Shown one piece after another: positions 8,814 through 17,909 of a stretch of 64,000 nucleotides of DNA. The translations under genes and the position numbers were made by a program. The stretch is from Saprospiraceae bacterium (GTDB lineage Bacteria > Bacteroidota > Bacteroidia > Chitinophagales > Saprospiraceae). The first letter of the stretch is position 1. The number at the start of each line of letters is the position of its first letter. Under the pieces are notes generated by a model that was not told the DNA's origin, made no database searches, and saw only the letters and a list, made by a program, of their open reading frames with translations. The stretch covers positions 4,007,001 through 4,071,000 of the forward strand of contig JADJPZ010000004.1 in the NCBI GenBank assembly GCA_016713025.1, read 5' to 3'.

Positions 8814-11303
8814 TCAATCAAATTCCTCATCAAACTCGGTTTTCTTTTTTGTTTTATTTTCTTCACTGCCATCCTGAGATAAGTTTTCATATTTGCTGCA
8901 GTCAGTTTCTATCAATTCTTCAGCAGGGCGCATGAAAACGGTATTTTTCCCAAAACCCAGGAGGTTGTCTTTTTCAATTTTTGCCAATAACTTTTCAAAA
9001 TAAGGGCGTGCCATCACCGCTCCCTGACCATCTGAAAGTGTATTGAACCTGATAAATTCCTGATCACCCCCGACCCATGTAGAGATGACAATCTCAGGAG
9101 TAAAACCCACAAACCATCCGTCTTTGTAGTCATTGGTGGTGCCTGTTTTTCCGGCTATCTGGCTTTTAAATTTGGATTGAATCCCGCTTGTCACGTACCT
9201 GAGCATGTCCACAATCACATAATTGTATGCTGGATTGATGGCCTTCTTTTGTTCCGGGACGGCGGTGTAGATCACTCTACCGTTTTTATCTTCTATCCGA
9301 GTGACAAATATAGGCTTGGTGACTACCCCATCATTGGCATAAGCGGTGTAAGCACAAGCCATGTCCATAGCAGAAAGTTCAGGAGTACCCAGACAAATGG
9401 AAGGAAAATCCGGAATTTTATCTTTACTGATTCCAAGATTTCCGACCAGATTCTTTACACTCTGTACATTTCCGATTTCTTTCATCAGGAAGACAGAAAC
9501 AGAGTTTTTGGAGTCTTTGAGTGCTTGCCGTAGCGTGAGATTCTGTCCCGTATATTTATTGTCTGAATTGGAAGGGCACCAGGTACTTATCAGGTTGAAA
9601 TTGGGATCATTGGCCTGAATACATTGTTTGACATCCTGGACTTTAAAGCAAGGTGACATCGCATTTTCGATGATGGCTGTAGAATATATAAATGGCTTGA
9701 ATGTGGAGCCAACCTGCCTGTTGGAGTTGACGTGGTCATACTGATAATATTTATGCCCTATACCTCCTACCCATGATAAAATATGCCCCGTTTTTGGGTT
9801 TACCGACACCGAACCTATCTGCAAGTGCTGAAGATGATATTTTAATGAATCCATGGGTGTCATTTCCACCATTTTTTCACCGATATCATTGTATGCAAAG
9901 ACCCGCATCCTCGTTTTTGTGTTGAAAGAGGTATTGACAGCTTTTTGCATTTTGGTCCATTGTGACTTTAGTGTGGGCCAATATTGGCTTTCCATTACTG
10001 TCTTGTATTTTTCGATATCATTGTCACTTATAGTCTTACTTTTTAGCAGTTTCTTCAGATGTCCGGGAGTCGATACTTCTTCAAACATCCTGAAGATATC
10101 TGTATCGTCCAGTTCTATCCCTTCCAGATTGCCGGAGATATCACTAAATACTTTTGTCAGGTAAGCTTGTTTGATAGTTTTATATCTTTCTGAATCCTTC
10201 ATCATCTGAATCAATACTTTTTTGCGGGCTTCAGCTTTTGTTTTATCAGCATTGTATGTGATGAAGTCTTTACCTTTCCATCTTTCAAAATACTTGTTCT
10301 GCAATGCGGACATATGTTCGTACATAGCCTGCTCGGCATACTTTTGTATTCTGGTATCTATTGTTGTAAATATCTTGAGTCCATCAGTGTAAGGATTGTA
10401 TTTGCTCCCATCAGGCTTGCGATATTTTGTATCTTCAAGTAGTGTTTTTATCCATTTTGTCAGTTCAGATCTGAAGTAGGGAGCCATACCGTCATAATGT
10501 GCCTCCCTTCTGAAATTATCCAGGTTGATTGTTTTTACTCTTTTATTGAGGTATTCTTCTTCAGTCAGAAAACCATTTTTGACCATCTGTTTCAATACAA
10601 CCGATCTTCTGTTGTGGCTGTTTTGAGGATTTATTTTGGGGTTAAACAATCTTGGATTTTTCAGCATAGCTATGATAACGGCTGCTTCTTCTACGGACAA
10701 ATTTTTCTGGTTTTTACCAAAATAAGTTTTGGCAGCTGCCCCGATACCTACGGCATCATACAGGAAATCACTTTTGTTGAGATACATCGCCAGTATTTCT
10801 TCCTTGGTATATCTTTTTTCAAACTCTATGGCTATGACCCATTCTTTGAGTTTTTGCCACACTCTTTTGTGAAAAGTCGAAGATCGCTGTGTAAAAAACA
10901 GTTTTGCGAGTTGCTGTGTGATGGTGCTTGCGCCTCCCTTTTTTCCCATATAAAAGACAGCCCTTCCGGTACTTCTGATATCTATACCGACATGGTCATA
11001 AAATCTCTCATCTTCTGTTGCAATGAGCGCTTTGACGATATTGGGATTGATATCCTTAAAATCCAGCCATTCTCTGTTGAATTTAAATATCTTCCCAAAC
11101 ACCTGATTGTCTGCTGATATAAACTGTGAAGCTATTTCATATTTTGGATTTTCAAGCTCTTCAGTATCAGGAAGCAACGCTTTAGAAATGTAAAAAAACA
11201 ATAAAATGAACAAAATAAGAATGGCCAGCAAAGTGTAAATGATCATTTTCAGATATGATCTTCCCTTTGTGTTACTGGCATTATTTTTTCCTGTGTTTGA
11301 CAT
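8814..11303 (-). CDS. mrcA: Penicillin-binding protein 1A (bifunctional transglycosylase/transpeptidase)
   Basis: 829 residues. A short cytoplasmic tail and one membrane helix (residues 18-40) are followed by a GT51 glycosyltransferase domain with catalytic Glu98 in ATEDERFYDH, then GGASTITQQLAKL. The transpeptidase domain carries all three motifs: STFK (Ser533-Lys536), SKN (598-600) and KTG (719-721). It polymerises lipid II and crosslinks peptidoglycan at the outer face of the inner membrane. A linker of about 150 residues separates the domains. A -7 box lies upstream. Confidence 0.95.
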   Translation of the reverse strand: MSNTGKNNASNTKGRSYLKMIIYTLLAILILFILLFFYISKALLPDTEELENPKYEIASQFISADNQVFGKIFKFNREWLDFKDINPNIVKALIATEDERFYDHVGIDIRSTGRAVFYMGKKGGASTITQQLAKLFFTQRSSTFHKRVWQKLKEWVIAIEFEKRYTKEEILAMYLNKSDFLYDAVGIGAAAKTYFGKNQKNLSVEEAAVIIAMLKNPRLFNPKINPQNSHNRRSVVLKQMVKNGFLTEEEYLNKRVKTINLDNFRREAHYDGMAPYFRSELTKWIKTLLEDTKYRKPDGSKYNPYTDGLKIFTTIDTRIQKYAEQAMYEHMSALQNKYFERWKGKDFITYNADKTKAEARKKVLIQMMKDSERYKTIKQAYLTKVFSDISGNLEGIELDDTDIFRMFEEVSTPGHLKKLLKSKTISDNDIEKYKTVMESQYWPTLKSQWTKMQKAVNTSFNTKTRMRVFAYNDIGEKMVEMTPMDSLKYHLQHLQIGSVSVNPKTGHILSWVGGIGHKYYQYDHVNSNRQVGSTFKPFIYSTAIIENAMSPCFKVQDVKQCIQANDPNFNLISTWCPSNSDNKYTGQNLTLRQALKDSKNSVSVFLMKEIGNVQSVKNLVGNLGISKDKIPDFPSICLGTPELSAMDMACAYTAYANDGVVTKPIFVTRIEDKNGRVIYTAVPEQKKAINPAYNYVIVDMLRYVTSGIQSKFKSQIAGKTGTTNDYKDGWFVGFTPEIVISTWVGGDQEFIRFNTLSDGQGAVMARPYFEKLLAKIEKDNLLGFGKNTVFMRPAEELIETDCSKYENLSQDGSEENKTKKKTEFDEEFD

Positions 11304-11335
11304 TGTAAAAACTCTGATGACAAGATTGTTATCGC

Positions 11336-11343
11336 AAAGATAT
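11336..11343 (-). promoter_or_regulatory. -7 box for the PBP1A gene
   Basis: On the minus strand TATCTTTG fits TAnnTTTG, 32 bp before the PBP1A ATG. A second identical -7-like box lies at 11360-11367, so there may be tandem promoters between the phosphatase gene and this one. Confidence 0.45.
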
Positions 11344-11367
11344 TAAATTGTTCTGACCCAAAGATAT

Positions 11368-11832
11368 TTATAACTCAACCTTATAAAGCATAGTTTCTAC
11401 AAACTTGTCCAGACTTTTGTCCAGAATGTCATAGACTTCATCAAATCTTCCGTCATAGTAAGGGTCCGGAACAGCAGTATTGCGACCCGGAGACTCAAAG
11501 TTCCTGACAAGATGTACCTTTTCTTTTTGGTTTTGATCTTTGCACAACTGTAAAATGTCCCCGTAGTTGGAACTATCCATGGCCAATATCACATCGAAAT
11601 TGGTGATATCCTGAAGAGAAATTTTTCGGGATATCTGTCGGCTGATATCTGTACCTTTTCGGCGGGCAGCAAAAATGGCTCGTGTGTCAGGAGGTGCTCC
11701 ATCATGCCATCCGGATGTGCCTGCAGAATCAACTTGCCAATCAAGCTTTTTTTCTGATATCTTTCTTTCGAGTATACCCTGTGCCATAGGAGACCGACAA
11801 ATATTGCCAAGGCAAACCATTAGTATCTTCAT
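11368..11832 (-). CDS. Low-molecular-weight protein tyrosine phosphatase
   Basis: 154 residues with the P-loop CLGNICRS at the very N-terminus (nucleophile Cys7, Arg13; C-x5-R) and the general-acid loop VPDPYYDGRFDEVYD near the C-terminus. This is the complete LMW-PTP fold in both length and motifs. Such enzymes dephosphorylate phosphotyrosine, often on bacterial tyrosine kinases of capsule or envelope pathways. No kinase gene is nearby. It lies 64 bp upstream of the PBP1A gene on the same strand, but that gap contains -7 boxes. Confidence 0.93.
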   Translation of the reverse strand: MKILMVCLGNICRSPMAQGILERKISEKKLDWQVDSAGTSGWHDGAPPDTRAIFAARRKGTDISRQISRKISLQDITNFDVILAMDSSNYGDILQLCKDQNQKEKVHLVRNFESPGRNTAVPDPYYDGRFDEVYDILDKSLDKFVETMLYKVEL

Positions 11833-12230
11833 TGCAGAAGTTATTGTTTTTTAATCATTAACCTAAAAATCTAAAATGAATTTCCTATTCCAGACCAAAA
11901 TTACTGCAAAATAAGACACTGCGTTCATTTTTGACTTCGCACCATAGCGATGCTATGATTTGTCATCAAAAATGCTTATTTTATTGTACTTTTGATCTTC
12001 ATAACGGAACTCATTTTTGATATTTAGGCTTGATATAACTCATTATTTCTAAATATGTTGTGTGGCACATAGTGAATCCTATAAAATCAGTCCTGTCAAA
12101 CACCAAAAAGATACATTATCTCCAATCCACATGTAAAGGTCAAGTAAGAACTTTTACAAATGTGTTTTTCCACGGATTAAAATCTATCAGCCAGATAGGA
12201 CTTAAGCTCATATCTTTTGAATATAAATGC
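11833..12230. other. Intergenic region without a supported gene
   Basis: About 400 bp between the divergent phosphatase gene and the next gene. It contains an interrupted inverted repeat (CATTTTTGACTTCGC ... CATCAAAAATG, about 11919-11974). A 68-codon frame at 12060-12266 runs into palindromic repeat copy B and has no protein-like features. Confidence 0.4.
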
Positions 12231-12335
12231 TATACCAAACAGAAAATTGATTGCGAAAATTTATAATCATAATTATTTAAATTACAATACATTATGATTT
12301 AATTTTTTTTGCAGAATATTTTCTGTCAACTATAA
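12231..12335 (-). repeat. Palindromic MITE-like repeat, copy B
   Basis: The reverse complement of the element at 8622-8725, with a few substitutions and small length changes. Ends read TACCAAACAG and CTGTCAACTA, and TA is present outside each end. Together the two copies bracket the PBP1A/phosphatase pair as a 3.5-kb inverted repeat. Confidence 0.65.
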
Positions 12336-12459
12336 ATACCTTTACATCTTTTTTAACTCATTTTTGTTTTAAATGGTTAGATTATGGTTCTTGCAAAAAA
12401 ACATTTAAAGAATTTTGGCAGCTTGACTACTATCAGTTTTATCATTCAACAAATAATTT

Positions 12460-13197
12460 ATGAATAGAAATTTAGTCTTAATTTTATTGATAGTCGGTAC
12501 AAATATATTATTGGGTCAGCCACAACTCAGAAATCATCAGAAATTGGCCTACATCATTTCATCTGATGGTATACGATCTGATGTCGCCATAGAAGTGGAT
12601 GATCCTGATCAACCGTGGACATTTCAATCAGGTATTAAATATTATGACCGCGCTTTGCTCACAGGAACACGTATCAAAAAAGAACTTAAAAAAGACCTGA
12701 TTCCAGGAGAAGTAATAGAATATGGTTTTGAAAACAAAAGATTTATGTATGTCAGTTACTATGTAAAAGGCAAGGGAGAAGATATTTTAAAAGCAACTGC
12801 CGAAAAATTTAAAGGTGATAAAAATACGGATTACTTTGCCGAGATTGTCCACGATGGCAAAATAAAGCTATTGCGTTTTTACATTCCACCTGTGATCTCA
12901 GATGAAGACTATGATGATAAATCCATCATGGAAAAGTATATTCAGGATGCCAGGGATGGATATGATATTCTGATAAGTCGTGAAGGCTTGGGTACAAAAG
13001 CTATTCAGGAGATCAATGTAAAGTCTTTCTTTGAAGATTGTCCTTTTGTACTTAATAAATTTGAAAAGGAGCTTTATAAAATCAAACCAGTAAGTGGCCT
13101 GAAAAAATTACTTACAAAAGATGGCCTTGCCGGAATCACCCTCGAAAACGCAGCTATGAAAGTTGTAGGAGATTATGAAGAGAAATGTGGGAAATGA
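12460..13197 (+). CDS. Exported protein of unknown function
   Basis: 245 residues with a signal peptide (MNRNLVLILLIVGTNILLGQ, likely cleaved near residue 20). The mature part is mixed charged sequence with segments such as YDRALLTGTRIKKEL, VSYYVKGKGEDIL and an acidic stretch SDEDYDDKS; two Cys residues are near the C-terminus. It may be periplasmic or surface exposed. The arrangement of a set-up strand region followed by a C-terminal helical part occurs in Bacteroidota hypothetical proteins, but I cannot name a family. It stands alone between the repeat copy and a membrane protein gene. Confidence 0.65.
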   Translation: MNRNLVLILLIVGTNILLGQPQLRNHQKLAYIISSDGIRSDVAIEVDDPDQPWTFQSGIKYYDRALLTGTRIKKELKKDLIPGEVIEYGFENKRFMYVSYYVKGKGEDILKATAEKFKGDKNTDYFAEIVHDGKIKLLRFYIPPVISDEDYDDKSIMEKYIQDARDGYDILISREGLGTKAIQEINVKSFFEDCPFVLNKFEKELYKIKPVSGLKKLLTKDGLAGITLENAAMKVVGDYEEKCGK

Positions 13198-13288
13198 ACA
13201 AATTAACTAGATTTTACTCCACCTTAAAGGTCCCTACAGATTATCTTTCTTAGGTTAAACAAAATTCTTTTATGCTTGTTAACCGCAC

Positions 13289-14038
13289 ATGACAGCCATA
13301 TTGATTTCCTTTTTTATCATCACCTTAGTCAATATTCTGGCCTACATATGGGCATATAAAAAACAAAGCGATCATCTTACTGACATCAGTTACAGCCTTT
13401 GTTTTATTGCTGTGACACTTTATTTCCTTGTTGCATACGGCAATTTATCCGCAGGAAGGGTTGTTTTGGCATCGATGGTTATTCTTTGGGGCATAAGGTT
13501 AGGCGGATTTCTGTTTTACAGAATTCACAAGATGGGAAAAGATGCAAGATTTGATGCATTCAGAGGGCGTGCCAGTGGGTTTCTGAAATTTTGGCTCCTG
13601 CAATCTTTGAGTATTTCCATCATAGTGTTACCCGTCCTGTTTGGGCTTTTGGCACCGGATATTGAAGTCAATATATATGCTCTTTTACTTTGGAGTTTCG
13701 GTTGGATATTACAATCCTTTGCCGACTGGCAAAAGTTTTTATTCAGGACCCATTATCCCTCGACATCTTTTATCAGTGATGGTCTGTTCACATATGTCAG
13801 ACACCCCAATTATACCGGAGAAATTATGGTTTGGATTTCTATTTTCTGGTATGTATCTTCGGTTTTGTCAGGGTGGGAATGGATTGCAGTCATCAGCCCG
13901 ATTTGGATCATCATCCTTCTTATAGCTATCAGTGGTATACCATTGATTGAAATAGCCAATAAGAAAAAATATGCCGGCAATGCAGATTTCCAGAAATATG
14001 TTTCTAAAACCTGGAGGTTGATTCCGTTTGTTTATTAA
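13289..14038 (+). CDS. DUF1295 / steroid 5-alpha-reductase-like membrane protein
   Basis: 249 residues with about six or seven membrane helices. The C-terminal half shows DGLFTYVRHPNYTGEIMVW followed by PLIEIANKKKYAG and FQKYVSKTWRLIPF. This is the signature of the DUF1295 and isoprenylcysteine methyltransferase/steroid reductase superfamily, where this region binds the cofactor. The substrate is unknown. The gene is followed by about 170 bp without a gene. Confidence 0.8.
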   Translation: MTAILISFFIITLVNILAYIWAYKKQSDHLTDISYSLCFIAVTLYFLVAYGNLSAGRVVLASMVILWGIRLGGFLFYRIHKMGKDARFDAFRGRASGFLKFWLLQSLSISIIVLPVLFGLLAPDIEVNIYALLLWSFGWILQSFADWQKFLFRTHYPSTSFISDGLFTYVRHPNYTGEIMVWISIFWYVSSVLSGWEWIAVISPIWIIILLIAISGIPLIEIANKKKYAGNADFQKYVSKTWRLIPFVY

Positions 14039-14198
14039 GAACAAGTCGTGTGTGTATAACTAAATGCAAAAGTGTGTAATTAAAAATTTACCTTGCTCAA
14101 CCCTCATGCCCCTGAAGGGAAGCCCACCTACTCCATCATAGCTTTAAAAAATTCCATTTGTTATACCCACTGAAATCTTCGACTTTAAGATAATAAAT

Positions 14199-14206
14199 TA
14201 TCTTTG
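14199..14206 (+). promoter_or_regulatory. -7 box unusually close to the start codon of the secreted hydrolase
   Basis: TATCTTTG ends only 5 bp before the ATG at 14212. If transcription starts the usual few bases after the -7 box, the mRNA would be leaderless or nearly so. No -33 element was seen at ordinary spacing. Confidence 0.4.
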
Positions 14207-14211
14207 CCCCT

Positions 14212-15561
14212 ATGAAACAAAGGACATTAAATATTTGCCGGATATTTAATTTAAAAATAGTATTGAGCTCAACGATACTATCAGTTTTCTTTTTTTCGGG
14301 TTTTTCTCAGGTAGATGCTGTAGGAAGTGAAAAGATGAAAATGAATATCAGTGGCAATAGTTTAAAAATTCCTTACTTCTCAAACCACTCCCTTGAAGTA
14401 TCACGCAGCGATATATCACGCGCAGTTGTTGTATTACATGGTGTGGAGAGAAATGCAAGCGATTACTACAATAATTTGATTACTGCCACATTCATGAGGC
14501 CAACCTTGTCTGATTCAACTGTCATCATTGCTCCTCAGTTTTTGACAGAAGAAGATATCAACTTTCATAAATTAGATAAAGAACACCTTTACTGGACTGA
14601 AGGAGGATGGACATCAGGTTCAAATTCGCGAAGTGAAAGTACCAATCCCAGACCTGCAAGAATCGCATCACTTGCGGTATTAGACAGTGTAATGAGCAGA
14701 ATCATCAGTACTTTTCCTAATCTTCGTTCTATAGTTTTTGCAGGGCACTCTGCAGGTGGACAAGTGGTCAACAGGTACTCGGCAGCGTCTACTTTTCCAG
14801 ACGTACTGTGCGAAAAAAATAATGTAATTACAAAGTTTATTGTCGCCAATCCCAGCTCGTACGTGTACATGGATAATAAAAGAGCGGTCAGTGGAAAGAT
14901 GGACCAGTTTGATGTTCCAAATAATGATTGTTCGGGTTACAATGATTGGAAATTTGGGCTGGACAACCTTTTTACTTACCCGGCGACTACAGGAAGAGGA
15001 CAAATCAGAAATTTTTTAGGAAAAAGAAATATTGCCTATCTGGTGGGAGAACTGGACAATAATCCCAATTCAAGCTCTTTGGATAATAGTTGTGAAGCCA
15101 GGCTCCAGGGAAGACACAGATTAGAAAGAGGAATCATCTACTTCAACTACTTAAAAAATTATTATGGTGAGGAAATCCTGAAACTCCAGACACTTGATAT
15201 CATACCTAATGCAGGACACGACAACTTCAAAATGTTTACCTCAGAAAAAGGATTATTTCACTTGTTTGAGTCCCGTCCTCAAAACTGTAAACAGACAGCA
15301 TCTTCTACCAATGAGTCAGCTGCACAGCATGAAATGGAGCTTTTCCCCAATCCAGCATCTTCTGAATTAACCATGAAGATATCAGAAAATGGCGGCGCAG
15401 TAACGATTTACAATATGCATGGAATAAAATTAAAATCCATTCCGGACATATCTGATCAAGAAGTTAGAATTGATATCAGTGATTTTAGTCCCGGGCTTTA
15501 TTTGTTATCCTACCGCCATGGAGCAGAAATAAAAAACAAATTATTTGTAAAGACTGAATAA
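14212..15561 (+). CDS. Secreted alpha/beta-hydrolase with type IX secretion sorting domain
   Basis: 449 residues. A signal peptide (hydrophobic residues about 18-32) is followed by an alpha/beta-hydrolase fold: VVVLHGVERNASDYY gives the oxyanion strand, and IVFAGHSAGGQVVNRY holds the nucleophile elbow GHSAG near residue 181. A plausible catalytic His is in PNAGHDNFKMF. The last 75 residues form a Por/T9SS CTD: ELFPNPASSELTM, VTIYNMHGIKLKS, DISDFSPGLYLLSY and a basic C-terminus. It is predicted to cross the outer membrane by type IX secretion and be surface anchored or released. The substrate is unknown. Confidence 0.85.
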   Translation: MKQRTLNICRIFNLKIVLSSTILSVFFFSGFSQVDAVGSEKMKMNISGNSLKIPYFSNHSLEVSRSDISRAVVVLHGVERNASDYYNNLITATFMRPTLSDSTVIIAPQFLTEEDINFHKLDKEHLYWTEGGWTSGSNSRSESTNPRPARIASLAVLDSVMSRIISTFPNLRSIVFAGHSAGGQVVNRYSAASTFPDVLCEKNNVITKFIVANPSSYVYMDNKRAVSGKMDQFDVPNNDCSGYNDWKFGLDNLFTYPATTGRGQIRNFLGKRNIAYLVGELDNNPNSSSLDNSCEARLQGRHRLERGIIYFNYLKNYYGEEILKLQTLDIIPNAGHDNFKMFTSEKGLFHLFESRPQNCKQTASSTNESAAQHEMELFPNPASSELTMKISENGGAVTIYNMHGIKLKSIPDISDQEVRIDISDFSPGLYLLSYRHGAEIKNKLFVKTE

Positions 15562-15581
15562 GCATCAGAATCTACTATTCA

Positions 15582-16298
15582 TTAAAATGTAATACCAAAT
15601 CCAATATCATATCGCCTGAAGTCAATAGTCATTTCTGAACTAAATTGATTGCCAAGTGACTCATAGTAAGCCGACTGAAACCGGACACCGGCATAAATGT
15701 CCAGATATGGGTTGCCTGCGCCAAGACGATAACCAAAAACAGGATTGAAAAACCAACCACCACGGGCATGTGTCTGGCCCAATTCTTCATCGGTAGAGAC
15801 AAAACCATATCCTGTACGCATTCCAAGATAAGGGGTTTTATTTTTTTTATACATTCCTATCCGCGCTTCAGCATAAGCAGGAAACATATTAAATCCCTGA
15901 GTTGCATAATAATTGTCAATTCCTGATCCAACTCCTGCTGCCAGCCAATGATTGAACTGATATCCTCCGCTCACACTAAGGGAATATCCTCCCTGGTTTC
16001 TGCTGTATAAAAAAGAAAACTGTGAACGAAGGTACCAGGTCGGAGAATGAAATCTATACAGTTCTTCAACATGGAAAGAGGGTTTTGCCATCTTCACTTT
16101 TTTGACATTTTTGGCATACGTTGTGATGATTTCAGTCTCTGAAAGCGCAAATTTGACCGTATCACTATGATCGTATTTGATCAGTTTTCCTTTCAGGATA
16201 CTCCCATTGGCCAGATATATTATGTCCTTATACTCATCTGATTGTGTGATGCCGCAAAGAGGAATAATCAATAGCCATAAGAACAAAGAATTTTTCAT
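15582..16298 (-). CDS. Putative outer-membrane beta-barrel protein
   Basis: 238 residues with a signal peptide (cleavage near GITQS, about residue 19). The first third is a small domain (YLANGSILKGKLIKY) that may be periplasmic. From residue about 85 there are alternating hydrophobic/aromatic strands (YLRSQFSFLYSRNQGG, YSLSVSGGYQF, ending GFGITF with a C-terminal Phe), the pattern of an eight-stranded-type barrel. Its start overlaps the stop of the upstream lipoprotein gene by one base (TAATG), so the two are translationally coupled. Confidence 0.65.
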   Translation of the reverse strand: MKNSLFLWLLIIPLCGITQSDEYKDIIYLANGSILKGKLIKYDHSDTVKFALSETEIITTYAKNVKKVKMAKPSFHVEELYRFHSPTWYLRSQFSFLYSRNQGGYSLSVSGGYQFNHWLAAGVGSGIDNYYATQGFNMFPAYAEARIGMYKKNKTPYLGMRTGYGFVSTDEELGQTHARGGWFFNPVFGYRLGAGNPYLDIYAGVRFQSAYYESLGNQFSSEMTIDFRRYDIGFGITF

Positions 16299-17560
16299 TA
16301 TTCACCTTTTTTGATACTGCTGATGAGTTTCGGAGACTTGTCATTGGTCACGTCATAGAGATAAAATCCGTCATCTCCTACCATAAACAATCTTTCCTTG
16401 CTGAGGGATATCATATCATAGCTGTGGATGTTTGTCACCTCACCCAGCACATTTACATTGGAAGGATCTTTGACATTCAGAACCTTGAATCCGTGGATTC
16501 CTTCAGCAAGATATACCCTCTCGCCGTACACTGACAGACCGTGAGGATGTTTCATAGGATAGGATTTTATGAGTTTCGGCTTTAGTACATTGGAAATATC
16601 GATGACGTCAAGTTGATTGATGAATCCACGACATTCATTGCCATTTCTGAGGGTGACATAAGCAGTATTTTCATTTACAACTACCGGGTCACAAGCCCTT
16701 GCGTGCTCAAACACCGACTGTAGTACAGGCGCTTCAGGTTTGCTATTGTCAAAAATATACATTCCGGCATTAGATCCTACAAATAGTTTGTCTTTATAAG
16801 GGAAAATAGTCTCGATACCCCAACCCAACTGGCTGGTGTGTTTGAGCAGAGGACTTTCAGGAACGGAGACTAAATATGATTTTAAAGAAGTCTGGTCTAC
16901 TACATACAAGTAATCATTCACGACTGTAAATCTTGCAAATGATCCACCTACACCAGTACCGGACGTGCCAGACCCGCTTTTGATCACTGAGCTGGTAGGA
17001 GCTGATGATTGATCAAAAGCCACGCCTCCTCCAAAAAAGAAGGATTCTCTATTGAAATTCTGATCAGAACAGTCAAGCACCGTCGTTCGGTCTGATTTTA
17101 TAGAATATGCGTAATATTGATTAAGATTAGTATTGGCATATTGTGCCTGATAATCTTCAATTCTTTTGACAAGTTTGGGGTTGCTGATATTAGTGATGTC
17201 CAATGCCACCAGGTCCATCACATTATCTGCATAAAGGATATTGTTTTTTATAGCAATGTCAAAGTTGCCCGGTATATTGTAAAATCCCAGTTTTACGGGT
17301 TTGGATTCATTTTTAAGATCGTAAATGTGTATACCTTTACCTTGATCATTGATAAAAAGATAGGTTTTATAAAAATACATTTTCCCGGGATTTTCCAGTT
17401 TTCTCTCAGGTTCTGCCTTTATTTCTTGTCGGATCTGCGCCTTAGTGAGATATACAGGTGTGTACTGTACAAAGGTTCTTGTTTCAGTACATTCGTCGCT
17501 AAGACATGATTGTAACATCAAGGTAGATAAAGTAATCAGAAGGAATAATAACTTTTTCAT
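16298..17560 (-). CDS. LVIVD-repeat beta-propeller lipoprotein
   Basis: 420 residues from the ATG at 17560; a TTG three codons earlier is a less likely start. MKKLLFLLITLSTLMLQSC is a lipoprotein signal with the lipobox Cys at residue 19. The body contains LVIVD-type repeats of a beta-propeller: YLFINDQGKGIHIYDLKNES, LVALDITNISNPKLVKRI, VIDISNVLKPKLIKSY, VLNVKDPSNVNVLGEV and LYDVTNDKSPKLISSI. These match the D-x-x-x-P-x-x-V pattern of Bacteroidota surface lipoproteins. Function is unknown. It precedes and overlaps the barrel gene. Confidence 0.8.
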   Translation of the reverse strand: MKKLLFLLITLSTLMLQSCLSDECTETRTFVQYTPVYLTKAQIRQEIKAEPERKLENPGKMYFYKTYLFINDQGKGIHIYDLKNESKPVKLGFYNIPGNFDIAIKNNILYADNVMDLVALDITNISNPKLVKRIEDYQAQYANTNLNQYYAYSIKSDRTTVLDCSDQNFNRESFFFGGGVAFDQSSAPTSSVIKSGSGTSGTGVGGSFARFTVVNDYLYVVDQTSLKSYLVSVPESPLLKHTSQLGWGIETIFPYKDKLFVGSNAGMYIFDNSKPEAPVLQSVFEHARACDPVVVNENTAYVTLRNGNECRGFINQLDVIDISNVLKPKLIKSYPMKHPHGLSVYGERVYLAEGIHGFKVLNVKDPSNVNVLGEVTNIHSYDMISLSKERLFMVGDDGFYLYDVTNDKSPKLISSIKKGE

Positions 17561-17666
17561 AAAATTCAAATTTTGTAATGATTAGAAATGTTTTTTATAA
17601 TGTCACACTTTTATTTATATAGACGTTGGTCATTAAAAAATGGTTGGTGAAAATGGATATTAAATT

Positions 17667-17808
17667 CAATGTCGTTTAGATAAAGTATTTTTACTTGTTT
17701 TTACCCATCCCTGCCTTGCCGTACCGTTGGACAGGCAGGCTAAATCCTTCCCTTAGAAGCCCTTAAAAGGGAAGGGCTTCATAATATGGCCTTAACTAAT
17801 CGACATTG
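17667..17808 (+). mobile_element. Small inverted-repeat element (MITE-like), copy 1, with 10-bp target duplication
   Basis: Starts CAATGTCGTTTAGATAA and ends with an imperfect complement (TTAACTAATCGACATTG). It is flanked on both sides by the 10-bp direct repeat ATATTAAATT (17657-17666 and 17809-17818). The interior resembles the reverse complement of the element at 39461-39562 but carries about 40 extra bases including a CCTGCC...GGCAGG hairpin. It has no coding capacity. The target duplication is direct evidence of transposition; a 10-bp length fits IS4-type transposases among others. Confidence 0.75.
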
Positions 17809-17872
17809 ATATTAAATTGTAACAAAAAATTAGATGTCCATTTTTCGGTTGTGAAAGATAATAGACCATGAT

Positions 17873-17880
17873 TAACTTTG
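17873..17880 (+). promoter_or_regulatory. Promoter of ada (-33 TTG / -7 TAACTTTG)
   Basis: TAACTTTG fits TAnnTTTG, with a TTG at 17849-17851 giving a 21-nt spacer, close to the Bacteroidota optimum. The ada ATG lies 29 bp downstream. Confidence 0.55.
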
Positions 17881-17909
17881 CAGCATAAATTTACGGATAT
17901 TCAGGAAAT

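Noticed and set aside
12060..12266. A 68-codon frame on the plus strand
   Set aside because: It ends inside palindromic repeat copy B and has no protein-like composition or start context.
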